A stretch of 64,000 nt of DNA from Bufo bufo (taxonomy: Eukaryota; Chordata; Amphibia; Anura; Bufonidae). Shown here piece by piece: positions 53,982 through 64,000 of this stretch (position 1 is the first letter of the stretch; each line of letters starts with the position of its first letter). The stretch is from NCBI RefSeq assembly GCF_905171765.1, contig NC_053389.1, positions 747,907,146 through 747,971,145 on the forward strand. Reading direction: 5' to 3'. The translations under genes and the position numbers were made by a program. The notes under the pieces were generated by a model. The model searched no databases and was not told where the DNA came from. It saw only the letters and a list, made by a program, of their open reading frames with translations.

Positions 53982-56900
53982 TTAGCCGCTTTCCTCTGGT
54001 GGAGTCGAGAAGTCATGGTCAATCCAGGCCTTGTTCATTTTTATAAGAGTCAACCTGTCAGCATTTTCATTTGACAGGCGGATACGCTTATCTGTTATAA
54101 TGCCACCAGCAGCACTAAATACCCGCTCAGACAAAACGCTAGCATCAGGGTAGGCCAGCACCTCTAAAGCATAGAGCGCCAGTTTGTGCCACATGTCCAG
54201 CTTGGACACCCAGTATTTGTAAGGCACTGAGGGATTATTGAGGACGCTGACACGGTCTGCTACAGTATGTACTCAATCACCATCTTCCCAAATTTTTCCC
54301 TCCTTGTGACACTAGGCCACACATAAGAGTGAGGGTGCTGTCGGGGTGTCATAAAACTGTCCCAGGCTTTGTAGAGTGTTGTCCTGCTTCTGTTGGAACT
54401 GCTGTGTGTTCCCCTTGTCTCCACGACTTGGTTGGCCAGGGAACTATGGACTGTGCCTCCAGCGTTTTCAGAGAAAATTTTTGGAGCAATTTTTCAACAA
54501 GTATCTTCTGGTATTGCACCATTTTGCTTGTCCTCTCCACCAGAGGAATGAGAGATGAGAAGTTCTCTTTGTAGCGGGGATCGAGAAGGGTGAAAATCAG
54601 TGTTGTCTAAAATGCGTATAACGCGCGGGTCGCGAGAAAGGCAGCCTAAAGTGAAGTCAGCCATGTGTGCCAGAGTACCAACAGGCAAGACTTCGCTGTC
54701 GTCATTAGGAGGATCACTCTCAATCTCCTCATCCTCTTCCTCCTCATCTGCCCACCCACGCTGAACAGATGGAATTAAACTTCCATGGGTACTACCCTCT
54801 GTAGCGGAGGCAACCATCTACTGCTCCTCTTTATTGTCCAATTTGCGCTGAGAAGACGAACTGAGGGTGGCCTGGCTATCACCCAGTGTAATGTCTTCCC
54901 CCATTTTTACCTCTTCCACATGCAAAGCGTCGTCCTTAATTGTGAGCAGCGAGCGTTTGAATAGACACAGAAGTTGGATAGTTCCGCTAATAATAGCGTT
55001 ATCGCCGCTTACCATCTGTGTTGATTCCTCAAAGTTTCTTAAAACCTCACAGAGGTCAGACATCCATGCCCACTCCTTGCTTGTGAATAGCGGAAGCTGA
55101 CTGGAAAGGCGACAACCATGTTGCAGCTGGTATTACACTACTGCTCTCTATTGCTCACAAAGCCTGGCCAACATGTGGAACGCGGAGTTCCAGTGCGTGC
55201 TCATGTCGCACAAAAGCTGGTAAGCTGGCAATTGCAAGCGCTGCTGCAGCGTTGAAAGATCGGCTGAAGCTGTTGGTGACTTGCGGAAATGTGCACACAC
55301 GCAGCACACCTTCACCAGTAGCTCAGGCAAATTGAGGTAGGTTTTGAGAAACTGCTGAACCACAAGGTTAAAGATGTGGCAAGGCATGGGATGTGTCTAA
55401 GCTTGCCGAGCTCCAAAGCTGCCACCAATTGACAGCCATTATCAGACACAACCATGCCTGGTTCTAGGTTGAGTGGCGAGAGCCACAGCTCAGTCTGGTC
55501 TCTTATCCTCTGCCACAGCTCTGCGGTGGTGTTCTGTTTGTCCCTTAAGGATATTAGCTTCAGCATGGCCTGTTGTCGCTTCCCCACTGCAGTGCTACAC
55601 TGCTTTCAGCTAACGACTGAAGACTGACTGGTGCTGCACGTAGATAATTCGGAGGTGGAAGTGGAGGAGGAGGCGGAGGAGGAGAAGTGGCGGTTGGAGC
55701 CACTAACGTAGGTCCTGGTGTAAAACCTAATCGACGTAGGGCCCGCAATTCTTGGCGTCGGTAGCCCCTGTGCCATCCCAGTGTATGACTCGCTCCCAGC
55801 CTCCACAACATTCCCCCAGTGTTCCGTCAGGGAAATGTAGCATCCCTGGTCGAATGCACTTGTCCATGTGTCCGTGGTTAAGTGGACCTTCCCAGTAACT
55901 GAGTTGGTCAGGGCATGTGTGATGTTACGGGACGCATGTGGTTTAAGGCGGGTATGGCACATCTTGAAAAATAGTGGCAGCTGGGAACTGCGTAACGCGG
56001 GATGGCAGCCGACATCAGGCTGCGGAAGGCCTCAGTGTCCACTAGCCTAAATGGCAAGATTTTCAGGGCCAGTAATATGGAAAGCTGCGCATTTAGAGCT
56101 ATGGCCTGTGGGTGGGTGCCTGGGTATTTTCGCTTGCGTTCAAATGCCTGGGGTAAGGACATTTGAACGCTGCGCTGAGACACGGAAGTGGATGTGGTCG
56201 CTGATGGTGCTTGCAAAGGTCCAGGTGCAGGGCGGGAGGCATCCGGGCCTGCACCTTCGATAGGGGTTTGGTCAGCACGTAACATAGTGGAAGAGGAGGC
56301 AGTGGTGTGACCCGCAGACAAAGATTGTGGACCCAGGCGTTCGTCCCACTTATTACAGTGCTTGGATGCCATTAGGTGGATAATGTTGGTGGTTGTGAGG
56401 TTGCTAGTGTTCACACCCCAGCTTATTTTTGAATGTCACAGGTTGCAAACCACTATTCTTTTGTCGTTCGCACTTTCTTTAAAAAAGCGCCAGACTGCGG
56501 AACATCTACCCCTTGGCAAGGGAGATTGTCGCAAGGGGATGCTCTGTGGAACAGTTGAGGGCCTGTTTGGTGTGGCCCACATTCTCCCTTTTGTCACCCC
56601 ACTGCCTCTTCCAACCTGTTGCAGTGCTGCAGATCCCTCCCCCTCTGTACTGCTCTTCTCACTCGGCTTGCCATCTTCCCAGGTTGGGTCAGTGACCTCA
56701 TCGTCCACTATCTCCTCTTCCACTTCCTCACTCTGATCATCCTCCTGATTTGTTGACCACAACCTCAGTGATTGCCAACTTTGTCTCATCCTCTTCATCA
56801 ACCTCTTGAGACAGTAATTGTGGTTGACTCATTGGCAACTGTGTCTTATCATCATCCACCTCATTAAACTCTAATTGCCGTTCACCACTGTCATTTCTTG

Positions 56901-57208
56901 TGACTGTGGATGCTCAAGAGGTTGGGAATCAGGGCACAAGCTCACATGTCCCTCTTCAAGCGTGCTTGGCAAGAGGGCCAAATCAAATAATGGCGCTAAA
57001 AGAGCTCCTCGGAATATCCGAGTGTGGAATCACTTGTTTGGCCACACTGTAAATGGTGGGAGGAAGGAGGATCAGGGTGAGGATTGTGTGGACCAGAATC
57101 CTGGCTACTGAGACTGGACTTGGTGAAAGACAGGGTGGTGCTTAACTGACTGGAAGCATTATCTGCTGCAATCCAACTGACCACCTGCTCGAACTTGGCT
57201 GATTTCAA
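53982..57208 (-). pseudogene. hAT transposase with multiple breaks
   Basis: Minus-strand order: KSAKFEQVVSWIAADNA (57208-), an acidic stretch (QSEEVEEEIVDDEVTD) and the BED finger SAVWRFFKESANDKR, whose second Cys is a stop (CNL-stop-HSK, ~56430); MASKHCNKWDERL completes it. Then LPFRLVDTEAFRSL, HYFSRCAIPALNH, VHLTTDTWTSAFDQG (first Asp, ~55875), GMVVSDNGCQLVAAL (second Asp, ~55445), STHWNSAFHML, CLSRDPRVIRIL, and hATC YALEVLAYPDASVLSERVFSAAGG (54170-54100), ending WIDHDFSTPPEESG. Frameshifts near 55960, 55600, 55380 and 54500. It supplies the segment missing from the 33422 gene. Not functional. Confidence 0.88.
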
Positions 57209-57519
57209 GTGTGGTGTCCTGCGCCCCCCTGCAAACTGGGAAATGAAGCTTGGTATCTTGGATTATTGTTTTTCTTGTGCTCTGGCAGCAGGCACAGTTT
57301 CTCTGCACCCAGGGACAAGGCCTCTGCCTGCACCATCCGCATCACGGCCACTTCCCCGTCCCCTACTGATCGCCTTCTTCATTATAAATGTGATATATTC
57401 TTGAAAGTATGTTACACGCACAGTAGCGTAGCATTTGGAATTATATGTGCAAAAAAATTTACAACAGTATTTGTGATGAGGAAACGTTATACAGGACAGG
57501 TACCACAGGTAATGTCACA

Positions 57520-58110
57520 GTTTATAGTGTCTACAGAAAAACTGCACTGGATGTCACTGATATTTTAGGAATGCACACAATTTAAACAGGAGATGTGGCG
57601 CAGATAATTTAACAGTCCCCAACGGACACCGTCTACGGAAAAACTGCACTGGATGTCACTGATATTTTAGGGATGCACACAATTTAAACTGCAGATGTGG
57701 CGCAGATAATTTAACAGTCTCCAGCGGACACCGTCTACGGAAAAACTGCGCTGGATATCACTGATATTTTAGGGATGCACACACTTGAAACAGGAGATGT
57801 GGCACGGATAATTTAACAGTCTGCAGCAGACACTATCTATTGAAAAACTGCACTGGATGTCACTGATATTTTAGGAATGCGCACACTTGAAACAGGAGAT
57901 GTGGCGCGGATAATTTAACTGTCCACAGTGGACACCGTCTACGGAATAACTGCACTGGATGTCACTGATATTTTACGGATGCGCACACTTTAAACAGGAA
58001 ATGCGGCGCAGATAATTTAACAGTCTGCAGCAGACACTATCTATTGAAAAACTGCACTGGATGTTACTTATATTTTAGGGATGCGCACACTTTAAACAGG
58101 AGATGTGTAT
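57520..58110. repeat. ~118-bp tandem array upstream of the hAT transposase
   Basis: Five units with AAAAACTGCACTGGATGTCA, CTGATATTTTAGG, AAACAGGAGATGTGGCGC and AGATAATTTAACAGTC. Confidence 0.9.
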
Positions 58111-58139
58111 TACACGGCCTATTACACGGTATTTATCGC

Positions 58140-58440
58140 TAAAAATATATAATGCTGCTGTCACACACAATAGTCCTTAAAAGGACATTTGTGTCTCTGA
58201 AAAGTTTTTTGTATAACAATCTTCCTATTACACTCCCTACACTGTCTGTCCCTTCCTATGCACAGCTCTCCCTAACACTAAGCAATTTAGCGCAGGTTGC
58301 GCTACAAAAATATATTGCTGCTGTCACACACAGTAGTCCTTACAAGGACTTTTGGGTCTCTGAAATGTTTTTGTACACTTATAATATTCGATTACACTCC
58401 CTACACTCTCTGTCCCTTCCTATTCTCAGCTCTCCCTGAC
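58140..58440. repeat. Direct duplication of ~175 bp
   Basis: Two units with AAAATATATAATGCTGCTGT/AATATATTGCTGCTGTC, CACACA(A/G)TAGTCCTTA, and CACTCCCTACACT(G/C)TCTG. Confidence 0.8.
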
Positions 58441-58996
58441 TTAGAATGAGCCAAACACGGGTCATCGGGTGTTATATAGCACCCGATGACTTGTTTCGGC
58501 CACTAATCACTGTAATGCCAGTAACCAACATGGCTACTGACATTACAGTGAGGGAAGTACTTAGCAGCCGCGAAACGTGCAAGGAGGAGACTCAAGCATT
58601 GCACTCAAGCACATGCAGTACTCGGCTGAATACTGCCATGTGCCGTGCATAGCCATGTTCGAGCCGAACTGGTATTCGGCCGAGCATGCTCGCTCAACAC
58701 TACTAGTAAGTATTCCTATACAGCAGAAGTATCATATTTCACTTTTTTTTGTAACTGGCAATGCATTTCTATAGTGTAGTGGTTAATATTCTTGGCTGTG
58801 ACGTAGAAGATTGTGAGTTCAAATCCTGCCAGAAACGTTTCAGAAATAGAGGCAAAATTTGATTTAAATACCCTGACTTGAGCATTGCGCTCGAGCACAC
58901 GCGATATTCGGCTAAACACTGCAATGTGACAAGCATAGCGATGCTCGAGCCGAACTGGTGTTTGGCCGAGCATGCTCGCCCAACACTAATCTCATT

Positions 58997-59350
58997 GTCT
59001 TTTGTTTGTAACTATAATCATGGTAATAACATATGCATATAAGCACACAGGGGATGACTTGCTTGGTCTAAAAGGGGCACAGTTATTTACTTTTGCTTTA
59101 AATTAAATTCCTAAATAGACTTTGAACTGCATAATAGCAAGCTTCAAAAGCGCAAAGTTGACACACAATGAAGAAAAGAATAACACGTCGGATAGGATCA
59201 AAGACAATGTAAAGATTTGAAAAAAGAAAAATATAGTTCTAGAGTTACATGATGGAGGACTTTGATGTGATACATTTAGTGCTATATCTTTTATTTATTT
59301 TATTTTATCTATACATAGATTACTTACATTAGATGCTTTCAAATATTATA
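58997..59350. other. No recognisable feature
   Basis: AT-rich DNA without repeat or coding signal that I can identify. Confidence 0.6.
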
Positions 59351-59356
59351 CTATTA

Positions 59357-59993
59357 AAGGTTTGTCTGGCAACATAAATCATTGTTTTGGTGTTTTGCAA
59401 ATGGAAAATAATAAAACTAATATATTTTAATTATATTTGTCCTGATTTCAGAGTCCCTATCACAATTCGGGAAGGTCTACTTCAGCTGTTGTTTCAGCTG
59501 TGATATGCTTGAAGGTGGCAGGCTGGTTCAGGTCATTAGCTATGCCAGCTTCTTTATCTGTCTTTGCATCAGCCTCGGGAGAGTATGGTGCTTGCTTAGC
59601 TATTGAATTGGGCCAGACGACCATCTCCCTTCACTAAAAACTGGGACCCCCGCCGATCAGCTGTTTGAGAAGGCAGCGGCGCTGGCAGTAGCACCGCTGC
59701 CTTCTCGCTGTTTACCACAGGCCCAGTGAGGTCACGACTAGTATCACTGGCCTGGTCGGGGCTAAGCTCTGTTCACTTGAATGGGGCTTAGCCCCCCCCC
59801 CAGGCCAGTGATACTAGTCGTGACGTCACTGGGCCTGTGGTAAACAGCGAGAAGGCCACAGGGCTACTACCTGCGCCGCTGCCTTCTCAAACAGCTGATC
59901 GGCGGGGGTCCCGGGTGTCAGACCCCCGCTGTTTTGATGCTGATGATCTATCCAGAGGATAGATCATCAGTTTAAAATAACTACAGAACCCCT
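59357..59993. mobile_element. TTAA-type palindromic MITE, worn ends
   Basis: The left end is AGGTTTGTCTGG after TTAA (59353-59356). The right end is CAGAACCCCT followed by TTAT, so the target copy has decayed. Internal arms 59655-59760 and 59790-59905 are inverted (GATCAGCTGTTTGAGAAGGC and inverse). GATGATCTATCCAGAGGATA lies near the right end. Confidence 0.6.
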
Positions 59994-60119
59994 TTATGTT
60001 ACCAAGGGGAAAAAGCTCTCTGCCTCTGTTGAAACACTTGCTGAAGTAGAGGTCTGAAATTGGGACACTGGTGTTAAGAATATTAATAGACTTTAATAGT
60101 TGCTATATGTAGAAATATC

Positions 60120-60495
60120 CAACGGATATCTTTTTTTCCGGATCCGTTAGACTTATTTATTGAAATACCGAATCCGTCTTTCTGGCATCATGCGGAATAA
60201 CAGATCCGGTTTTTAATTTTTTCAATGCTAGAAAGAACTGCGCATGTGCAGACCGGTATTAATACATTTCAATGGAAATTAATTCCGGATCCGGCAAGTG
60301 CGGTAGTGTTCCGGAATTTTGTCCGGAAAAAATACTGTACAAGGGACAGAATGGAAGACATCCTGATGCATACTAAACAGATTGCTTTCTATTCAGAATG
60401 CATTGGGACAAAACAAGTGTTTTTTTCTGGTATTGAGATCCTTTACCGGATTTCAATACCGGAAAAGAATAATGATAGTGTGAAAGTACCCATAG
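60120..60495. mobile_element. TTTCACACTA-family MITE
   Basis: The right end is GATAGTGTGAAAGTACCCA. The interior has TTCCGGATCCG boxes and ATTTCAATGGAAATTAATTC. The left end is worn. Overlapping ORFs show no family signal. Confidence 0.55.
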
Positions 60496-60914
60496 TGACT
60501 TTTTCAGGCCCATACCATCTGCTGATAATCTCTAAACTCTTCTATTTCTTTATGTTTTGTGGGCACAAAACTGGGTAATATGAAACTAAAAATCCTATAG
60601 AGCTACAGTAGGGACACATAAAAGTCTATATATGACATAATATGCCTATAATCAGCCAAGTGATCAAAACCTAGTATCGTGTAGGAAACAACTCTGATCC
60701 AACAAGGCATGAACTTCACAAGACCACCAAAAGATGCCCAGCATTAACTTTTACACTACAGTAGATCTTCTGTGGTATTGGAGTAGATGGACTAGCTTTG
60801 GTCCCTACTTCAGCGAGCTTAGCATGCTCAGATCCTTACACACGCCTGTTTTCCTGCTTCCAACACATCAACTTCAAAGCCTAACTTTTTGCTTGCTGCA
60901 TAATTTATCTCACT
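60496..60914. other. No recognisable feature
   Basis: Mixed-composition DNA between a MITE and the next hAT start. No gene or repeat identified. Confidence 0.55.
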
Positions 60915-61539
60915 TAGTGTTGATCGAGCACCAAAGTGCTCGGGTGCTCGAGTAGAACACTTTGGGATGTTCGGGTGCTCTACCGAGCACAATGGAAGTC
61001 AATGGGAGAACCCGAGCATTAAACCAGGCACCCCCTGCTCTGAAGAGGGGAGGGTGTCTGGTTCATAGAAAAAGCACAGAAATTGATGGAAACACCATTG
61101 AAATGGTTCGGGAACAGCATGGGGAGGATGTCTGGATGCATCTTGGACTCCCAGGTCACTGCTGGGAACGATGTTGTCTGAGTAGCACTCCAATTTTACA
61201 GACTGACAATAATACGTACAAAACCAAAGATAAAATCAATTTTAGAAAAAAAATTGTTAGGAAACATTCTTTCCTGTATATTTACTTGTATATAAAGTGC
61301 AAGTGCTGCCAAAAACTACAAGGAAGAGGCACTCCGATACAACCTGTATATCACATAAAGGAGGGCCTCATTCACATTGTAGTACAATTGTTCAGGTAGT
61401 GGGACTCCTACACTCATAAAGCCTATGCAGTAAGTGAAAGGGCTGCCAAAAATTACAATGAACCTTCACTCCAATACACCCTTTATTACACATAAAGAAG
61501 GGCATTATACACATCCTTGAAAAATTAAGATTGCTGGCC

Positions 61540-63450
61540 TGCTGGTGACCCTCAAAAACATTAGGAGCAAGGACCTGCTGACCTGACCATCTAAAAAATT
61601 AGGGGTGAGGGTCTGCTGCTGATCTGACCCTCTAAAACATTAGGGGTGAGGGCCTGCTGCTGATCTGACCATCTAAAAAATTAGGGGTTAGGGTCTCCTG
61701 CTGAGCTGACCATCTAAAAAATTAGGGGTTAGGGTCTCCTGCTGAGCTGACCCTCTAAAACATTAGGTATGGCAGGCACAGCACTATGAAGTGCCTTTTG
61801 CGCTGTGGCATTAGAACAATTTTGATATCTCTGACTATTAGTCTAGCCAGACTGTCTATTACTCTGTAATGTATTTAGCATTGTTCTATGGAAACAGTAG
61901 GTTTAAAGAGCACACCAAATTCTTGAAATAAATTCTTTATTAACTTTAACTTTTCTTCATATATAACACTGCCGCCTCCGCAGCAGATAGTCTATGTACA
62001 TAACACGTGTTGAAAAGATATCACAAAATGGCGGTATGATTAAGATGGTGGTTAAACTGTTCAATCTTGTCATTTAACATAAAATGGTGGATATATTTCT
62101 CTCTTCAGTATCTGTACTGTCACTTTAAGTTATTTAAGCACTTTATGATATCTCTGAGAGGTGTTTGCAGTTTGCAGTAACTATTTGCAGATTGGTTGAG
62201 TATAATCTGGTATGGTTTTATGCAATTTGGATTGCAATATGGAATTTGAATTTGGATTGTGAACTTTGTAGTTTGCAATTGTAGCTTGCAATGTGTTGCT
62301 TGCAATTTGAATTAGCAATGTGTATTTGGTGAAACTGTAAGTAAACACACATATAACTGGTTCAGTATACAGTTATAATCACTATACTAACAGTAGCAAC
62401 ATTACATAACTGATTTAAATTCCTATTTTGGCCTCTCTGCTTCCATAAAAACACAGCTCTCAGTGGAGTGAATGTCTCTTCAGCTCCTATCTCTGGTGAA
62501 TAATGATTCTAGCAGCAGGAGCTGGGGGAATTCCCAGACAGGCTGTGTGTGAGGCTGGCTGTGATTGGTGAAAACTCTTGCTGTGTGAGACGCTGGTTGT
62601 GATTGGTCTAGACTTCTGTCCAGTAACAACAGATTAACACTATGCTTTCTGCTGTTTTTGTTGTGTCATTGAGCTTACATTACACTACAAAATGAATCTT
62701 AAAGGCATATTTTTTCTGCTTCTGTGAACACAAAATATAACAGTTATATGACATCCAAAACATGATGTCACAGTAAATAACTCTGCTTTTGTCTTTAACA
62801 CATAAACATAGGAACTGTATTAAGGTTATAAGCAGGTTTAGCTGTATACACATATAAACTATACTACCAACCTAGGACAGGTCTTAGCTGGCCAGCTACA
62901 TTAGGGGCAAGGGCCTTCTGCTGATCTGACCATCTAAAAAATTAGGGGTGAGGGTCTGCTGCTAATCTGACCTTCTAAAACATTATGGGTAAGGGTCTGC
63001 TGCTGATATGACCATCTAAAACATTAGGGGCGAGGGCCTGCTGCTGATATGACCATCTAGAAAAATAGGGGTGAGGGTCTGCTGCTGAGCTAACCATCTA
63101 AAAAATTAGGGGTGAGGGTCTGCTGCTGATCTGACCATCTAAAACATTAGGGGTGAGGGTCTGCTGCTGATCTGACCTTCTAAAACATTATGGGTAAGGG
63201 TCTGCTGCTGATCTGACCATATAAAACATTAGGGGCGAGGGCCTGCTGCTGATATGACCATCTATAAAATTAGGAGTGAGGGTCTACTGCTGAGCTGACC
63301 ATCTAAAAAATTAGGGGTGAGGGTCTGCTGCTGATCTGACCTTCTAAAATATTAGGGCTGAGGGTATGCTGCTGAGGGGACCATCTAAAAAATTAGGGGT
63401 CAGGGTCTGCTGCTGAGCTGACCATCTAAAGAATTATGGGTGAGGGTCTG
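61540..63450. repeat. ~44-bp tandem array, interrupted by an LTR-like insert
   Basis: Units ATTAGGGGTGAGGGTCTGCT and GCTGATCTGACCATCTAAAA occupy 61540-61767 (5 copies) and 62901-63450 (about 12 copies). Confidence 0.9.
61768..62900 (-). mobile_element. Probable solo LTR inserted in the tandem array
   Basis: On the minus strand it begins TGTAGCTGGCCAGC and ends GCCTGCCATA, flanked by TTAGG on both sides (61763-61767, 62901-62905 on plus). Since TTAGG is part of the array unit, the duplication is not independent proof. A polyadenylation-like AATAAAG lies at about 61930-61945 on the minus strand. No coding frame. Confidence 0.45.
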
Positions 63451-63453
63451 CTG

Positions 63454-64000
63454 TAGTGTTGAGCGAGCATATTCGGCTGGTGCTAGTGCTCAGCCGAATA
63501 CTTCAGGTGCTCAAGTACAATTTAATACAATTAAAAACAATGGGAGACCCAAGAATCAAACCAGGCACCCCCTGCTCTGAAGAAGAGAGGGTGTCTGGTT
63601 CACAAAAAAGGTTAGAAATTGATGGAAACCCCATCAAAAATGCTTTGGAAACAGAAGTAGGACGATGGCTGGATGCATCTTGGACTCCTATTACTTATGA
63701 CATACAATAGACAACTACACAAAGGCTATATGCCAAAAGTCAGGTATGTGCAGGCCATCAAGCTTTCCATGAGACAGATAACAGCCAACACACCTTACAT
63801 ACCGTACAATGGCAGACTTGTGCACTATGAGATATTCCAAACCAGCTCTCATCTGACTGAGAACCAGTAAACCTCAAAGTTAAGGTATTTTGCATCTGTT
63901 GGATGGCTTGGGTGGACCTGCACACCTAGATCAATATCATTAGGGAGACAAAAAGTTTTCTGATTGTCCTAACATAATATTCAATAACCTTTCTATATAG
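63454..64000. mobile_element. Another hAT start, continuing past the window
   Basis: TAGTGTTGAGCGAGCATATT, then CCAGGCACCCCCTGCTCTGA. The same terminal region as 60915, more diverged further in. The last ~250 bp show no recognisable coding frame. Confidence 0.65.

Larger units (their letters stand above)
52303..58702 (-). mobile_element. 6.4-kb hAT element, minus-strand transposase
   Basis: Ends TAATGTTGATCGAGCACC and, inverted, TAGTGTTGAGCGAGCATGC. Perfect duplication CTAGTAAG at 52295-52302 and 58703-58710. Layout from the right: terminal region, two ~180-bp direct units (58140-58440), ~118-bp tandem array, transposase, ~45-bp tandem array, 3' terminal region. Same family as the starts at 60915 and 63454. 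Confidence 0.93.
52135..58870. repeat. Second tRNA-like foldback, split at its apex by a hAT
   Basis: The left arm 52135-52302 and right arm 58703-58870 form an inverted pair when the hAT 52303-58702 is removed. They rejoin as GGAATACTTACTACTAGTAA with the axis at the first base of the duplicated CTAGTAAG. The right arm has TAGTGTAGTGG and AGTTCAAATCC (A- and B-box-like) at about 58772-58826. Confidence 0.75.
44470..58988. mobile_element. 14.5-kb hAT-ended block with perfect 8-bp duplication
   Basis: The left end is TAATGTTGGTCAAGCACC; the right end inverted is TAGTGTTGGGCGAGCATGC. ATCTCATT lies at 44462-44469 and 58989-58996. Own content: terminal repeats around GTGCTCGGGTGCTC and CCCCCTGCTCTG, and tRNA-like foldbacks near both ends. 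The rest is later insertions (MITE, Gypsy element, hAT at 52303). After removing those it is ~2-2.5 kb, without a transposase of its own. Confidence 0.8.
60915..63453 (-). mobile_element. hAT left part (same family as 52303-58702), interrupted
   Basis: Starts TAGTGTTGATCGAGCACC and follows 52303-53170 closely (GCATTAAACCAGGCACCCCC, GGGAACGATGTTGTCTGAGT, CCTGTATATTTACTTGTATA). It then enters a tandem array at 61540. At 63454 another hAT terminus begins, so no transposase of this copy is seen. Confidence 0.75.

Noticed and set aside
1..64000. Host protein-coding exons
   Set aside because: I looked for conserved domain-like frames with splice sites outside TE sequence and found none that I could defend.

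Overview
The window looks like repeat-dense, non-genic DNA of an amphibian, most likely a frog or toad. I see no host exon, no host gene family and no conventional RNA gene. Nearly every kilobase is transposable element (TE): L1/Tx1-like and CR1 LINEs, Penelope-like elements, a tyrosine-recombinase (DIRS/Ngaro-type) retroelement, a chromodomain Ty3/Gypsy element, solo LTRs, four Tc1/mariner copies, several large hAT elements, and many MITEs with TTAA, TA or 8-bp target duplications. The frog assignment is inferred from this mix and from the repeat styles; no alignment was run.

Layout. 1-1082: L1 3' end, then a Tc1 3' end. 1276-6030: degenerate Penelope-like element with ~0.83-kb inverted arms, between (TA)n runs. 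6090-13716: Tc1 copy split by a tyrosine-recombinase element (7046-13664). That element has split direct repeats A1...B1-A2-B2. Its B2 holds a hAT MITE, which holds a solo LTR. 13889-18724: decayed hAT transposase, interrupted by a 2.46-kb near-perfect foldback element (15853-18308). 18725-25608: hAT leader, tandem arrays and a 3' terminus, carrying a Penelope-type foldback, a TTAA MITE and an uninterrupted 338-codon Tc1 transposase (22973-23989). 26033-31975: hAT remnants holding a Tc1 split by a Charlie-type hAT, which holds a smaller hAT MITE. 32060-40535: a CR1 LINE cut by a 6.2-kb hAT (32222-38413) and a TTAA foldback (38490-39187). 40692-42396: non-autonomous hAT. 44470-58988: a 14.5-kb hAT-ended block with perfect 8-bp duplications, holding tRNA-like foldbacks, a sushi-type Gypsy element (45677-51665, itself hit by another hAT) and a 6.4-kb hAT (52303-58702). 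58997-64000: TTAA palindrome, MITE, and two further hAT starts with tandem arrays and a solo-LTR-like insert.

Order of events. Target duplications and restored reading frames let many insertions be ordered, up to four levels deep. The tyrosine-recombinase element has no target duplication, as expected of its enzyme, while its hAT guest has a perfect one. Only the Tc1 transposase at 22973-23989 looks potentially functional; all other coding regions carry stops, frameshifts, deletions or insertions.

Limits. Coordinates and repeat boundaries come from reading the sequence. Termini backed by a named target duplication are reliable to the base. Tandem-array edges and old MITE edges are approximate.
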